DNA of 64,000 nt from CATQHP01 sp965205595. Its GTDB lineage: Bacteria > Acidobacteriota > Terriglobia > Bryobacterales > UBA6623. The notes under the pieces are model-generated. The model was not told the DNA's origin. It saw nothing but the letters and a program-made list of their open reading frames with translations, and did not search any database. This document shows, piece by piece, positions 19,192-29,334 of the stretch (positions within the stretch are counted from its first letter, which is position 1; each line of letters opens with the position of its first letter). The position numbers and the translations under genes were made by a program. Location: the NCBI GenBank assembly GCA_965205595.1, contig CBDBHI010000066.1, positions 45,662 through 109,661 on the forward strand. The letters are read 5' to 3'.

Positions 19192-19339
19192 CGGCGCGGG
19201 AGCGCGATAGCCGTTTGGGGCCGAAGCAGAGACAAGACATGGTGAATTTGGGCAAGCTGTAGAGCGCAGGTAGCCGAGCCCCAGGCGCGAGCCCAGGGCT
19301 CTGTTGCGGACAGCTCTGCCTGAGCGAGGTCTCGGCAAA

Positions 19340-19601
19340 GACCTAGGAGTCCTGGACGAGCGTCTTCGACACGCTGCCTCCGCTCGCTGGGCAGACCGTC
19401 CTCGATCTGGGTTGGCGCCGTAGGCGATCAGGCCGCCTTGCTCGCGGAGCGCGGGGCGCACGTAATCGTGATCGACGGAAACGCGGAACTCCTCGCCGTG
19501 GCCCGGTCCCGCGGGATCGTGAACGCGGAGTTTCGTGACGGCGACGTGCGGACGCCGAATCTCGACGGCCCCGTGCACGGAATCTGGTCGAGCTTCACCG
19601 C
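19340..19601 (+). pseudogene. SAM methyltransferase fragment
   Basis: Relic of a class I SAM-dependent methyltransferase. After a frameshift near 19407 the readable peptide is VGDQAALLAERGAHVIVIDGNAELLAVARSRG...AEFRDGDVRTPNLDGPVHGIWSSFTAL, which shows the SAM-binding core; upstream PPLAGQTVLDLG is in another frame. The gene is cut at 19601 by IS copy 1, so the C-terminal part is missing. The sequence between 19192 and 19340 is not assignable. Confidence 0.65.
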
Positions 19602-21210
19602 CCTCTTTTCCAATCGAAAGATGAGCCTGCAGGAGGCAGGCGAAGGTAGCTGTGGGCAGGAGGGATTATAGCTCGGATTGGGGCTTGAGGTTGAAGCCCG
19701 TTGTGGGGCCCGTAGGGCGGGGTGAGGGGGATTGCATAAGGGGGAAGGGGCGGCAGCCCCAGTCCCCCTTTGCAGCCATCCCAGGCGAGACCCCACGGCC
19801 GTCTTCGGACGTGGGCCGGAGGAGCCGACAACGCCTCGGGTCGGGGCGTTGTCTAGCGCGTGCGCCAGCAGATCGCGAGGTCTTTGCAGACGCGTTGCAG
19901 TTCGTTGCGCTGAGCGTCGAGTTGCTCGGCAAACTCGGTGTCGGAACAAGTGTCCGCTCGCGCTTGGAGCTTCTTGAGCGAGCGATCCGCGCGCAGGCCG
20001 CGCTGCTCGGCGGGCAGGCTGAGCAGCTTTTCCCACGGCGTGCTCCACTCGGCGTACACCTTGCGCAACTTGCCGCGGCGGTCTCGGCGCTCGCTGGCGA
20101 AAGCGCATGGGCGATGAAAATTCAAGTACGGGTTGAGCCACTGGCGGTAGAAGGTGTCGATCGCCTGCGTCGCTTCCGAGGGCAAAAACTGGTAGCCCAT
20201 CCACTTGCGCACCACCGCGCCGTTCTTGGTTTCGACCAAGGCATTGTCGTTCGAACGGCGCGCGCGAGACTTCGTAAATTCAATTCGCAACTTCTCGAGC
20301 AGTTTAGCGGTTTGATGGTTGACGAATTCGCTGCCATTGTCGGAGTGAAAGCCGCGAACGATAAATGGAAATTGTTCCAAAAGGCCTTCCAGCAAGGGAA
20401 TGAGGTGATTTTCGTTGATGCGTTGGACGCAGCCGACGGCCTGCCACTGCGTCACTTCGTCGACCACATTGATGCTGTAGGCGCCTTTTTCGCCTTCCTG
20501 TTCGGGCGAGTGCACGGTGTCGATGCGCAGGTAGCCCGGACGTCCTCGCGGCTCGGGTTGGCGGCGTTCGCCGATCGCCACGGGCGTGGGACGGGTCTTG
20601 TCGAGATGCAAACTGTGACGTTGGTAGACGGCTCTTTTTCGCAAGTTGTACAGCTGGCCCACGGACAATTCGGCCAGGCGTCGAAACTCTTTGCGGCCGT
20701 AGATCTGGAACTCGCGTTGGAGAATGCGGCGGGTGGCCGGCCCCGAGAGGCGCTGATGAACTCGATCGACGTGCGCCAGTAAGACGCTGTCGGCGCGTGT
20801 GTACTTGCTGGGAAAACGGCGCCGCCGATAGGCCCTCGGACGGACGCAACGCGTGTGCAAGAACTGTCCGATCAGGCGGGTGAGTTGCGCGCGGCTTAAG
20901 CCCGTGAGCTTAGCGAGATAACGCCGCAGGAGACCCTTGACGGAGCGCTTCTGGTCGGCATAGTGATGCCGCTTCAAGACGCTTTCGACGAGCGCATATT
21001 TGTCGCTTCGATTGCCGCCCTCGAAGGCGACGGATTGGCACCCGTCGAGAAAACACTCGATCTGCTCCAGACTCAGCGATTCGGCTTGCTGCACGGCGAC
21101 TCCCATCGCCCGCAGCTGCTCTGTTCCTGACCACCCAACGGATCCCCGTCAGGCTCATCTTGTATTGGAATCGCCCTCCCCTTCAGGCTCATCTTGTATT
21201 GGACAAGACG
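19602..21210 (-). mobile_element. Integrase-core IS, copy 1 (1609 bp)
   Basis: Insertion sequence with one intact transposase gene. Ends: CCTCTTTTCCAATCGAAAGA at the left and, read inward from the right, CGTCTTGTCCAATACAAGAT; a second AATACAAGATGAGCCTG copy lies just inside the right end. It is flanked by CCGC on both sides (19598-19601, 21211-21214), a 4-bp target duplication. It lies between a methyltransferase fragment and an amidohydrolase fragment. Same family as copies at 29637, 32889 and 58381; type A with copy 2. Confidence 0.85.
19853..21106 (-). CDS. Integrase-core transposase (type A)
   Basis: A 417-aa DDE transposase of the IS481/IS3-like integrase-core kind. N-terminal helix-turn-helix region (YADQKRSVKGLLRRYLAKLTGLSRAQLTRL), then the catalytic core with D in RIDTVHSPE, D in HSDNGSEF and E in NDNALVETKNG. 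Residues 1 to ~163 differ at about 25 positions from copies 3 and 4, while the rest is identical. It appears functional. Confidence 0.85.
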   Translation of the reverse strand: MGVAVQQAESLSLEQIECFLDGCQSVAFEGGNRSDKYALVESVLKRHHYADQKRSVKGLLRRYLAKLTGLSRAQLTRLIGQFLHTRCVRPRAYRRRRFPSKYTRADSVLLAHVDRVHQRLSGPATRRILQREFQIYGRKEFRRLAELSVGQLYNLRKRAVYQRHSLHLDKTRPTPVAIGERRQPEPRGRPGYLRIDTVHSPEQEGEKGAYSINVVDEVTQWQAVGCVQRINENHLIPLLEGLLEQFPFIVRGFHSDNGSEFVNHQTAKLLEKLRIEFTKSRARRSNDNALVETKNGAVVRKWMGYQFLPSEATQAIDTFYRQWLNPYLNFHRPCAFASERRDRRGKLRKVYAEWSTPWEKLLSLPAEQRGLRADRSLKKLQARADTCSDTEFAEQLDAQRNELQRVCKDLAICWRTR

Positions 21211-21432
21211 CCGCCGCCTACCTGCTCGACTTGCCTGCAGTGCTTGCGAATTGGCGTCCGAAGGATCGATGTTGGCCTCGACGGCCGTCACGCGTCCGTC
21301 TGTCACGCCCACGTCGAGCGGGGCATCAACGCCGTTTTTGGGATCGAGCACGCGTCCTCCGGTGAGGACAATGTCGTAGGTCTGCGCGCCGAGGAGCGCG
21401 GAACAGACGAAGAGTAGACAAGCACACCGCAT
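21211..21432 (-). pseudogene. Amidohydrolase N-terminal fragment
   Basis: Minus-strand start of a secreted amidohydrolase: MRCACLLFVCSALLGAQ signal peptide followed by YDIVLTGGRVLDPKNGVDAPLDVGV and DGRVTAVEANI, the N-terminal beta-sandwich of dihydroorotase/D-aminoacylase-like enzymes. About 70 residues remain before IS copy 1 cuts it at 21211. The catalytic metal-binding domain is absent. Confidence 0.75.
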
Positions 21433-21513
21433 GGCTCCGATTTTAGCCGTAGCCATAGGAATTGACACTCGGCGGGCCGGCGCGTACCATACCGGCTGCC
21501 GAGGAGAGTCGAA

Positions 21514-22106
21514 ATGACGTTACCAGAACCGCGAACGACCTCAACTAGTGGAGGCCTGAGCCGGCGATCATTTTTGCATCAAGGGTTGTGCGCCGGAATG
21601 GGGCTGAGCGCGGGCTTCGCGGCCAGCCACACTGCGGAGGCGGCTCCTTGGCCGGTGGATGATGACCTCAAGATCACCGACGTTCGTGTCGTGCAGACTC
21701 GGCCGAAGAATCCCTTTCCGCGCTACGAACCTACGCCCGGCTCGTACTGGACCACTCGCGAGGCGGCCCGCCCCATCGAGATGCATCCTGAGTACACGGG
21801 TAAGCGAGGTCTCGGCTCAAAGTGGATGCCCGAGCGCTCGCTCGGGGGCGTCACGGTCGAGATCAGCACGAACAAGGGGCTAAAAGGTTACGGGCGGGGG
21901 GATCGGCCGCCGGCCCGTTCGTCGAGCCGGCGCTTAAGAGACTCCTGCTTGGCAAGAACCCACTCGACATTGAGAAGCTCTGGGACGTGATGTGGAGGGC
22001 GACGCTGTTCTATGGCCGAGCAGGCGCGGTTGTGCATGCGATCAGCGCCGCCGACCTGGCGCTGTGGGATCTCGCCGGGAAGGCGTTCGGTGCTTCCGCC
22101 ATCGAG
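21514..22106 (+). pseudogene. Enolase-superfamily dehydratase fragment
   Basis: N-terminal portion of a mandelate racemase/muconate lactonizing-type enzyme, closest in my reading to L-rhamnonate or sugar-acid dehydratases. Twin-arginine signal SRRSFLHQGLCAGMGLSAGFAA, then ITDVRVVQTRP and VEISTNKGLKGYG. A frameshift at the G-run near 21893 moves to AAGPFVEPALKRLLLGKNPLDIEKLWD..HAISAADLALWDLAGKAFG. It is truncated by the IS1-like element at about 22106, so the catalytic barrel is missing. Confidence 0.75.
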
Positions 22107-22111
22107 TGTTG

Positions 22112-23197
22112 CTAAGCCGCCAAAGGCATTCGCGGTTCGTCGTAAATGACCGACCTGACGGAGCGGACGAACACGCACGTGAGCTTCTTCCATGCCAAAA
22201 GGGCCATCGTCGACGAGAAGATCTCCCGCAACGTCAGCCGCCGCTTGGTTAGGCCAGCCTGCATGGCCGGCGTCCTGATTTCTTGTCCGAACTTCAGCGC
22301 CCGGTGCGGCCGGATGAAGTTGTAGTGGCAGCGCAGCAGCTCAAGGTGAGCTTCCAGACGCTCCCTGCGTCGCGCGTAGCAGAGCGTGCGACGGCAAAGA
22401 TACGCGGAGCCCTGTCGGATTGTCAGATTGAGCCGTTCGATGAACGACGTGTTCAATTTCGCCGAGTCCTCGGAGTCACTTAACGCCTGTTCCCAGCGCC
22501 AGGCGGTGCCGAGCAGCTCTCGTCGTTCCACTCTCACAACATGATCTTTGCGCCGTGTCTTGCTCACTTGACCGTAGAGACAGGCCGTCCCAAACACCCG
22601 CCGCACAACTCTTTCGTAGAACCCAAATCCGTCCGTGGCAGTCAGCGGGAAACATACTGGATTCATGCGTTTAGCAACATCCCGCAACAGCGCCGGCGTG
22701 TTGCGGTAGCTGCGTCTCCCGACGACTGTCGCAGGCCATAGCCGAGACCAGACGTCGATCGCAGCAAAGACCCAAAGCGGCTGTTGCTTGCCACTGACGA
22801 TCGATCGAATCTCATCTGCCTGCAGCTCCTCGACGTGCAGTCCCGTCATCTCCTGATCGTTGAATCGGCCACAACGTTCACCGGCCCTTTCGAGCCAGCG
22901 AGCGACCGTGTTCCAGCCAATTTGTTTGACGCGAGCAATCGCGGACTTGTTTAGGCCCTCGACGCTGAGCGCGGCGACCTCGTCGAAGGTGACGCGACGA
23001 TGTTGGAGCCGATGGTAAGGCGTCCCGGTGTTCGCGCAGAAGGTCCTGCCGCAGCTTCGGCAGCGGTAGCGCCGACGCTTTCCCCGCTTGGTCTTGTAGA
23101 AGCCGTGGCGAATGATGCTTGCGGCCGCGGCTTTTCCCTCCAGCGAGCATTCTCTGTTTGTACAGCTGAGACTCTTCATTGCTCCTGGACTGGTCAA
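22112..23197 (-). CDS. IS1-like zinc-ribbon transposase
   Basis: Transposase of about 355 aa (likely start ATG at 23179, MKSLSCTNREC). N-terminal zinc ribbon (C-x4-C and CRSCGRTFC), helix-turn-helix (SAIARVKQIGWNTVARWLERAG), then a DDE core: VEELQADEIRSIV, ATDGFGFY, and SFIERLNLTIRQG, the last like IS1 transposases (SFIER-N-T-R). It interrupts the enolase-superfamily gene on its left and borders a DUF885 fragment on its right. Terminal repeats were not identified. IS1595 family is an alternative. Confidence 0.8.
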   Translation of the reverse strand: MTSPGAMKSLSCTNRECSLEGKAAAASIIRHGFYKTKRGKRRRYRCRSCGRTFCANTGTPYHRLQHRRVTFDEVAALSVEGLNKSAIARVKQIGWNTVARWLERAGERCGRFNDQEMTGLHVEELQADEIRSIVSGKQQPLWVFAAIDVWSRLWPATVVGRRSYRNTPALLRDVAKRMNPVCFPLTATDGFGFYERVVRRVFGTACLYGQVSKTRRKDHVVRVERRELLGTAWRWEQALSDSEDSAKLNTSFIERLNLTIRQGSAYLCRRTLCYARRRERLEAHLELLRCHYNFIRPHRALKFGQEIRTPAMQAGLTKRRLTLREIFSSTMALLAWKKLTCVFVRSVRSVIYDEPRMPLAA

Positions 23198-23249
23198 CGG
23201 CAGGGCTGGTCGCCCGAAATCGAGTCCTAAATCCTAGCAGCCAAGCGAG

Positions 23250-23569
23250 TTACGGGTGCGGGGCCAACACTCGATGGCGGAAGCACCTCCCGAGAGGAAG
23301 CGATGCGCCTCATGGTGGAGGATGCCTTCCAGGAGAAACGCGAGGCTGCGGGCAAGTGGACCCGCGCGCAATTGACGTCGGCGCAACTACCGACCTACTT
23401 CGTGGGCTATCTGGAACACGTGTCGATGCGACGGGAGGCGGAACGTAAGTGGGGCGACGACTTTCGATTGAAGGACTACCACGACAAAGTCCTATCGTTC
23501 GGCTCTCCACCGCCGCAATTCGTTCGAGCGCTCTTGTTCGACGCTCCGCTGCCCAGCGAGGGACGCTAA
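23250..23569 (+). pseudogene. DUF885 C-terminal fragment
   Basis: In-frame peptide LDGGSTSREEAMRLMVEDAF..EKREAAGKWTRAQLTSAQLPTYFVGYLE...FHDKVL-like tail ending SEGR, the C-terminal end of DUF885 (gluzincin-like hydrolase) proteins; the QLxTYFVGY word is typical. About 105 residues remain. The N-terminal catalytic part was removed on the side of the IS1-like element. Confidence 0.65.
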
Positions 23570-23651
23570 GCTTCGGTCTACAGTGGCTCCGTGATTGCGT
23601 CAAAGTCAAACTCATATTTGCTGCGATGAATACGGATAACAAGAGACTCGG

Positions 23652-23849
23652 ATGACACGGCTGATTACGCTGGTGGCGACGTCGCTGCTTGCCGCCCTTC
23701 CCGCGCAGATAGCCCTTCCCACCCAAAGCGAGGGTACGGATGCTATCCGCGACGTCGACGCGCCTGCAGCCCGGGCCCGAAACGGGCCCCCGGCGAACCG
23801 CGCGCAGAAGAGAGTATCGGGAATGGGTCAAGATTCTGAGGTGCAGTAA
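23652..23849 (+). CDS. Small secreted hypothetical or relic
   Basis: A 65-codon frame starting MTRLITLVATSLLAALPAQIALPTQ, a plausible signal peptide, then low-complexity basic sequence without recognisable motifs. The neighbouring sequence is full of truncated genes, so this is probably the 5' stub of a lost exported protein. It ends 28 bases before the next sulfatase gene. Confidence 0.3.
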   Translation: MTRLITLVATSLLAALPAQIALPTQSEGTDAIRDVDAPAARARNGPPANRAQKRVSGMGQDSEVQ

Positions 23850-23876
23850 GCCCTATACAATAGGGGACTCCATAGC

Positions 23877-25382
23877 ATGCTACGTACGACTACGTTCTTT
23901 CTCGCAGCTCTTGCAGTCGGGTGTTCGGCCGGTCCGTCGACCCAACAGGAGCCGCCGAATATCCTTTTCATCTCGGTCGACGATCTCAACGACTGGATCG
24001 AACCTCTTGGCGGGCACCCTCAAGCGAAGACGCCGAACCTTGTCAGGTTCTCCCAGCAGGCAGTCAGCTTCACTCGGAACTATACGGCCTCGCCGGCCTG
24101 CAACCCGTCCCGCACCGCGCTGCTCACCGGCCTCCATACTTTTCACTCCGGGCTGTACTCGAACTACCAAGTGTGGCGCGAGGTCTTACCCCACGCGGTA
24201 ACGTTGCCCAAGCACCTTTCTCAGAATGGTTACTGGTCAGCGGGCGCGGGCAAGATCTTTCACAACTCCATGCCTGACCCGGCCTCGTGGGACGACTACT
24301 TCCCATCCCTTCAGAAGCACATGCCCGACTACAAGTCGCCCAAGCCCGGCGAGACGGTCAATATGCCGAAGTTCCATAACATGTACGGCGCTTTCGATTG
24401 GGCGCCGATCGACCTGCCGGTTGAAGAGACAGGCGATTACCAATCCGTCAGTTGGGTGATCGACAAGCTTCAGCAGGACCACGAAAAGCCTTTCTTTCTG
24501 GCGGCCGGCATCTACCGACCCCACCTGCCGTGGTACGTACCGCAGAAATATTTCGAGATGTTTCCGCTAGATTCGATACAACTGCCCAAGCGATTGGAAA
24601 CGGACCTAGACGATCTGGGGGAACGCGCAAAAGAAGTCGTCACTCGGGGCGGCAATTACCACGACCACGTCGTCGAAGCCGGTCAATGGGAACGCGCGGT
24701 CCAGGGCTACCTCGCGTCCATCACGTTTGCCGACGCGCTTGTGGGGCGGCTCCTCGACGCGCTCGAGGCAAGCCCCTATGCCGACAACACGATCGTCGTC
24801 CTTTGGTCGGATCACGGTTGGCAGTTGGGTGAAAAGCGCCATTGGAGGAAGTACGCGCTTTGGGACAACGTTGGCCGAACGGTTCTCATGATCAAAGTCC
24901 CTGAAGGCGCGCCCGGCCTGCCCGAGGGTTCGCTCCCTGGCGGCCGCAGCAACCGCGTCACATCGCTGATGGACATCTATCCGACCCTGCTGGATCTAGC
25001 TGGACTGCGGCCGAAGGCGGATCTCGATGGCCGTAGTCTGGCGCCGCTGCTGCGGGATCCGAGTGCGCCCTGGGACCACGTCGCCATCACGACGTATGAT
25101 TTTTCGGAGTTCGCCGTCCGCACCGAAGACTGCAGCTACATCCGCTACATCGACGACAGCGAGGAGTTGTACAACTTCGAAAGCGACCCGGAAGAATGGC
25201 ACAACGTTGCCGATGATCCGCGGTACGAGGAGATCAGGCGAGACCTGGCAAGCCGCATCCCCGAAAACCCGCACCCCCTTGTTGACACGTCCTTCAAATT
25301 ACAGCCCCACCATCTGCCGCCATATAAAAGCAAGGCGGAGTATGAAGCCAAGCGCACACAGATCCAAGGAGGCGCCGAGTGA
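23877..25382 (+). CDS. Lipoprotein sulfatase, iduronate-2-sulfatase-like
   Basis: Intact 501-aa sulfatase. Signal with lipobox ending G15-C16, so probably a lipoprotein. Metal-binding SVDDLND (33-39), formylglycine motif CNPSR (C75-R79) followed by TALLTG, and WSDHGWQLGEKRHWRKY with the later metal-binding Asp/His and the KxxxR region typical of iduronate-2-sulfatase-like (S1_7-like) enzymes. Probably acts on sulfated uronic-acid-containing polysaccharide. The stop overlaps an upstream in-frame GTG of the S9 peptidase gene, suggesting one transcript. No dedicated sulfatase-maturating enzyme is in the window. Confidence 0.92.
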   Translation: MLRTTTFFLAALAVGCSAGPSTQQEPPNILFISVDDLNDWIEPLGGHPQAKTPNLVRFSQQAVSFTRNYTASPACNPSRTALLTGLHTFHSGLYSNYQVWREVLPHAVTLPKHLSQNGYWSAGAGKIFHNSMPDPASWDDYFPSLQKHMPDYKSPKPGETVNMPKFHNMYGAFDWAPIDLPVEETGDYQSVSWVIDKLQQDHEKPFFLAAGIYRPHLPWYVPQKYFEMFPLDSIQLPKRLETDLDDLGERAKEVVTRGGNYHDHVVEAGQWERAVQGYLASITFADALVGRLLDALEASPYADNTIVVLWSDHGWQLGEKRHWRKYALWDNVGRTVLMIKVPEGAPGLPEGSLPGGRSNRVTSLMDIYPTLLDLAGLRPKADLDGRSLAPLLRDPSAPWDHVAITTYDFSEFAVRTEDCSYIRYIDDSEELYNFESDPEEWHNVADDPRYEEIRRDLASRIPENPHPLVDTSFKLQPHHLPPYKSKAEYEAKRTQIQGGAE

Positions 25383-27427
25383 TAGGACTCGGCGCCATGC
25401 GCCGTCCCGCAACCCTGCCACGAACCGTGCGGCTGCCGGCTAAAGCTGCCAGGCCTTCTTCGGTCTCAATGGTTCTGCAGTCTCGGGCGCTCCTGTTGCT
25501 GTTGCTCTTCGGGAGCGCTGCCGCTGCCGACGATTCGCTCCTGACCCTCGGCCGGATCTTCGAATCAGACGCGTTCGCTTCCATCGAAGCGCCGCCGCCT
25601 CGGTGGTTGGGCGACGGCGCAGGCTGGCTGGAGCTCGACAACAACAACATCCTGCTCCGCGATCCGGAGTCCGGCCGGGGCGATGTTCTCATCCCGAGCG
25701 AACGACTCGTCGTTCCCGGCTCCAAGACTCAGATCCAAGTCGGGAGATTCAGCTGGACAACGGATCGCAAGCGTTTCCTCCTGAGTGCGGAGGGCGGCGA
25801 CGAAACCTGGGCGCTCGACACCTCCCCTTGTAGTCTGCGGCGGCTCGGCCCGGATCTCGGTCCGCTCTCCGACGAGCAGCTGTCGCCTGACGGGCGTCTG
25901 GCGGCCTACGTGGCGGGGCGCGATCTCTACGTCGAAGATTTCCTGTCGGGCAAGATCAAGCGCTTGACGAAAACCGGCTCGGAGAAGCTTGTCAACGCTA
26001 CATCCGAGGGAGTTTACCCCGGACGTAGCACCTCTGGTTTACGCTGGAGCCCCGACAGTCAACGCATCGCCTACATCCAATTTGATATCGAGGGAATGAA
26101 GAGCTTTACGCTCATCAACTACACCGCTTCTCTTTATCCACAGATCCGCTCGTTTCCCCATGTGAAGCCAGGAGAAACTCTGCCCGCTGCACGAGCGGGT
26201 GTTGTCAACGTCTCAGGCGGGAAGACCACGTGGCTCAAGATCCCCGGCGACCGCCGAAGCCATTACCTGCGTGAAATCGAGTGGGCCGCCAACGCGAGTG
26301 ATCTCGTCGTGCAGCAGGTCAATCGGAAACAGAACTCGGTCGAGGTCTTTCTCGCGGACGCCAAATCGGGCAAGGTCCGATCTGTCTGGCAAGAGGAAGA
26401 CTCGGCATGGGTTGAGCCTCAACCAGTACGCTGGCTCAACGTCGGCAAGCGGTTTCTTTGGACGAGCGAACGCGACGGATGGAGGCGACTCTACCTGCAA
26501 TCTCGCGAGGGCGGGACGCCCAAGCCGCTGACCCCGGCCGCCATGGATCTGTTGAGTCTAGAAGGCGTCGACGAGGATCAAGGTTGGATCTACTTCACAG
26601 CTTCACCTGACAACCCGACCCAGCGCTACCTCTATCGAGTTTCAATAGACGGTTCGGCGAAAGCTGAACGAGTGAGCCCAGCCAACTTGCCGGGGACCCA
26701 CAGCTACAACATCTCCCCGGATGCTAGCTGGGCTTTGCATACCTATTCGACGATTGAGTCGCCACCGGTGACGAGCGTGATCACGCTGCCCGAGCACCGA
26801 CCTGTGCGCGTCGTCACCGACAACTCGGCGCTTCGGTCCGCCGTCGCTGAGTTGAGCATTCGCTCGCCGGAGTTTCTCGAGGTTGACATCGGGGACGGCG
26901 TCAAGCTCGACGCCTGGATGATCCTGCCGCCTGACTTTGAACCAAGTCGTCGATATCCAGTTCTGTTTTACGTTTACGGAATGCCGGCGGGACAAACCGT
27001 CCTGGATCAGTGGGGCGGCAAGCGCTACCTCTGGCATCAGATGCTCGCCCAACGGGGCTACATCGTCATGAGCGTGGACAATCGCGGCACGCCCGCGCCG
27101 AAGGGGAGCGCTTGGCGCAAGATCATCTATCTTCGACACGGCGTGCTGCCCGCGCACGACCAGGCGGCGGCGCTGCGGAGTCTGCTCCGTGAGCGCCCGT
27201 ATCTCGACCCGAGTAAAGTCGGCGTCTATGGCTGGAGCGGCGGCGGCCTGATGAGCACCCAACTCATCTTGCGCTACCCCAAGCTGTACTCGACCGCAAT
27301 GGCCGGTGCGGGGATCACTCACCACAGCTTGTATCACGCCGGCTTCACCGAGCGATACTTGGGGCTGCCTCAAGACAACCCCGAGGCCTATGAGGAGACC
27401 GCGACCGTCAACCTCGCCGGCAACCTA

Positions 27428-28546
27428 GTACTTAGTTGCGTAAGTTAGAATATTTACTGGCGAGGGGACGAGGGGCGACGACGGTCTTGGTCCATTCGAA
27501 CGGAGTAGCCTTGGAGTTGTAGACGCGGACGAAGCTGTCGATGGCCTCGCGCACCTGCCGGGGGGAAGTGAAACTCGCCCCCCGCAAGGCGCGGCGGCTC
27601 AGAATCGAAAACCACACCTCAACCTGATTCATCCACGAACTGTAGGTCGGCGTGTAGTGAAAATGGATGTTCGCATGACGTTGCAGCCAGCGGTCATTTT
27701 TGGGCTTGTGAGTGTTCAAGTTATCCAAGATGATGTGGATCTCGCGGCCTTCGTGGATGGCCGCGATGTGGTTCATGAAGTCGAGAAACTCGCGACGCCG
27801 TCGGCGCCAATAGTGTCCGGCGATGATGAATCCGGTAGCCACTTCCAGCGCGGCGAAAAGCGGCGTCGTGCCGTGCCGCCTGTAGCCGTGCGAGAAGCCC
27901 GTCAAGGCCTTGCCGTTGGGCAAGCGTAGCCAGCCCTGCGCTCGCTCCAAGGCCTGGATGCTCGGCTTCTCGTCGACCGCGAGCACCACGGCGTTTTCCG
28001 GCGGGCTGAGGTAGAGTCCGACAATGTCGGCGGCCTTGCGAGCGAACTCCGGGTCGGTTGACAAACACCAACTGCGCCGCCGCCGCAAGGACACGCCGAG
28101 CTGCCGCAGTACGCGCCAGACTTGATGCTTGCTGACGTCGCCGAGAGCTTCCGCGAGCAGTTCGCCTGTCCAAGTGGCGTGCCCTTCGGGCGGAGCTTCG
28201 TCGAGTTGGCAGAGGATGCGTTTGCGCGTCGCTTGGTCGTACCGCGCGGGCCTGCCGGAACGCGCTTGATCGCATAATCCCGCCAGACGTTGCTGGGCGA
28301 AGCGGGTGCGCCATTTCGACACGCGCGCCGCCGGGGATCCCAGTTGCCGGGCGATCTCGGCGGTCGAGGTAGCGGCGGCCGCCAGCAGCACAATGCGAGC
28401 GCGCTCCACCATGCGCCGTTCGGACTTGTGGCCGCGCACCCAGAGTCGCAGCGTCTCTTCTTCCTCGGCGTTCAGTCGAATCACCGTTGCCGGTCTTGCC
28501 ATACCGACATTTTACAGTTAAAGGCCTTACTTTCGCAAGTTAGTAC
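27428..28546 (-). mobile_element. IS630-family element, intact
   Basis: Element of 1119 bp. Left end GTACTTAGTTGCGTAAGTTA and right end, read inward, GTACTAACTTGCGAAAGTAA are imperfect inverted repeats. It is flanked by TA (27426-27427 and 28547-28548), the target duplication of this family. Insertion into the S9 peptidase gene is clean, so it is recent. Confidence 0.92.
27432..28502 (-). CDS. IS630-family transposase
   Basis: Intact 356-aa transposase. N-terminal paired helix-turn-helix regions (TSTAEIARQLGSPAARVSKWRTRF; HQVWRVLRQLGVSLRRRRSW), then the DDE core with D in VLAVDEKPSIQALER, D in IILDNLNTHK and E in SSWMNQVEVWFSIL. Start ATG at 28502 lies 44 bases inside the right end. Confidence 0.93.
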   Translation of the reverse strand: MARPATVIRLNAEEEETLRLWVRGHKSERRMVERARIVLLAAAATSTAEIARQLGSPAARVSKWRTRFAQQRLAGLCDQARSGRPARYDQATRKRILCQLDEAPPEGHATWTGELLAEALGDVSKHQVWRVLRQLGVSLRRRRSWCLSTDPEFARKAADIVGLYLSPPENAVVLAVDEKPSIQALERAQGWLRLPNGKALTGFSHGYRRHGTTPLFAALEVATGFIIAGHYWRRRRREFLDFMNHIAAIHEGREIHIILDNLNTHKPKNDRWLQRHANIHFHYTPTYSSWMNQVEVWFSILSRRALRGASFTSPRQVREAIDSFVRVYNSKATPFEWTKTVVAPRPLASKYSNLRN

Positions 28547-28789
28547 TAGAAGGAAACCTCCTCCTCATCTACGGTACCGGCGACTCGAATGTTCACTTCC
28601 AAACCACCGAGACCTTGATCAACGCTCTGATCGAGGAGAAGAAGCGTTTCACAATGATGGCTTATCCAAATCGCAACCACGGGATCGTCGGCAGAACCCA
28701 GCGCCACCTCTACGACCTCTACACCTGGTATCTCGAAGAGAATATGCCTCCCGGTCATAGGCCATCACGGGACTGAAGCGCAGCGGTCG

Positions 28790-29223
28790 GTCAGATCAGG
28801 AGACTTCGAGAGACCGCTCGCAACACCGAGTCGAAGAGGAACTCGAACACCGCGCGCAGATCGAGGAGCAGCGGTTGGATGTCAACAAAGTGGCCGCCGA
28901 TGCCCAGTTGGCGCCGAAGCGAGTACGAATCAACCAGCAGGGGCCACTCCTCGAGCCTGGCAAGCCAACGCAGAACCCCTGGTAGGGTCGAGAACTGGCG
29001 CGGTGGCCCGTGTGGACATTGGCTTGGCTGTTTCGGGGCCGTGCAAGGAAAGCGGTTTCGCGATCATCAAGGCTGACTGCACAGTTGTGAAGCTTGACGG
29101 CAAGGTAACAAGCTTGCGATCGCAGCGCTGGAAGCCAGCGAGAAAGAAAAAGAACTGCAAGTCTCCGCTGACGGCAAGATGAAAGACGGCGTGCTCGCGA
29201 CAAAGAAGATCGAGCTACTGTAG
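28790..29223 (+). pseudogene. Unidentified coding relic
   Basis: A frameshifted plus-strand relic. The clearest part is LEASEKEKELQVSADGKMKDGVLATKKIELL at 29126-29223; upstream VARVDIGLAVSGPCKESGFAIIKAD and VVKLDGK (about 29000-29103) are in other frames. I do not recognise the family. The interval 28777-29000 otherwise shows nothing. Confidence 0.3.
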
Positions 29224-29334
29224 CCGTCGGTCGTCTGTGGCGCTGTTTGGGGAACCCGCTGAAGCTTGCTCGTTAGCATTTCAATCACGACTTCAGCGCC
29301 GCGAGCGCAACGGAGCGGGTTCTACCCATTCCTC

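Larger units (their letters stand above)
25469..28776 (+). pseudogene. S9 dipeptidyl peptidase IV-like, split by IS630
   Basis: Secreted prolyl-oligopeptidase-family enzyme: signal peptide MVLQSRALLLLLLFGSAAAA (start at 25469 preferred over the GTG at 25379), beta-propeller, then alpha/beta-hydrolase with the nucleophile motif GWSGGG and HHSLYHAGFTERYLG. The gene is interrupted after codon NL at 27425 by an IS630 element. Removing the element and one TA copy restores the frame ...LAGNLEGNLLLIYGTGDSNVHFQ...YPNRNHGIVGRTQRHLYD..., which carries the catalytic Asp and His, ending at 28776. As it stands, the catalytic Asp/His are separated and the enzyme cannot be made whole. Confidence 0.88.
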
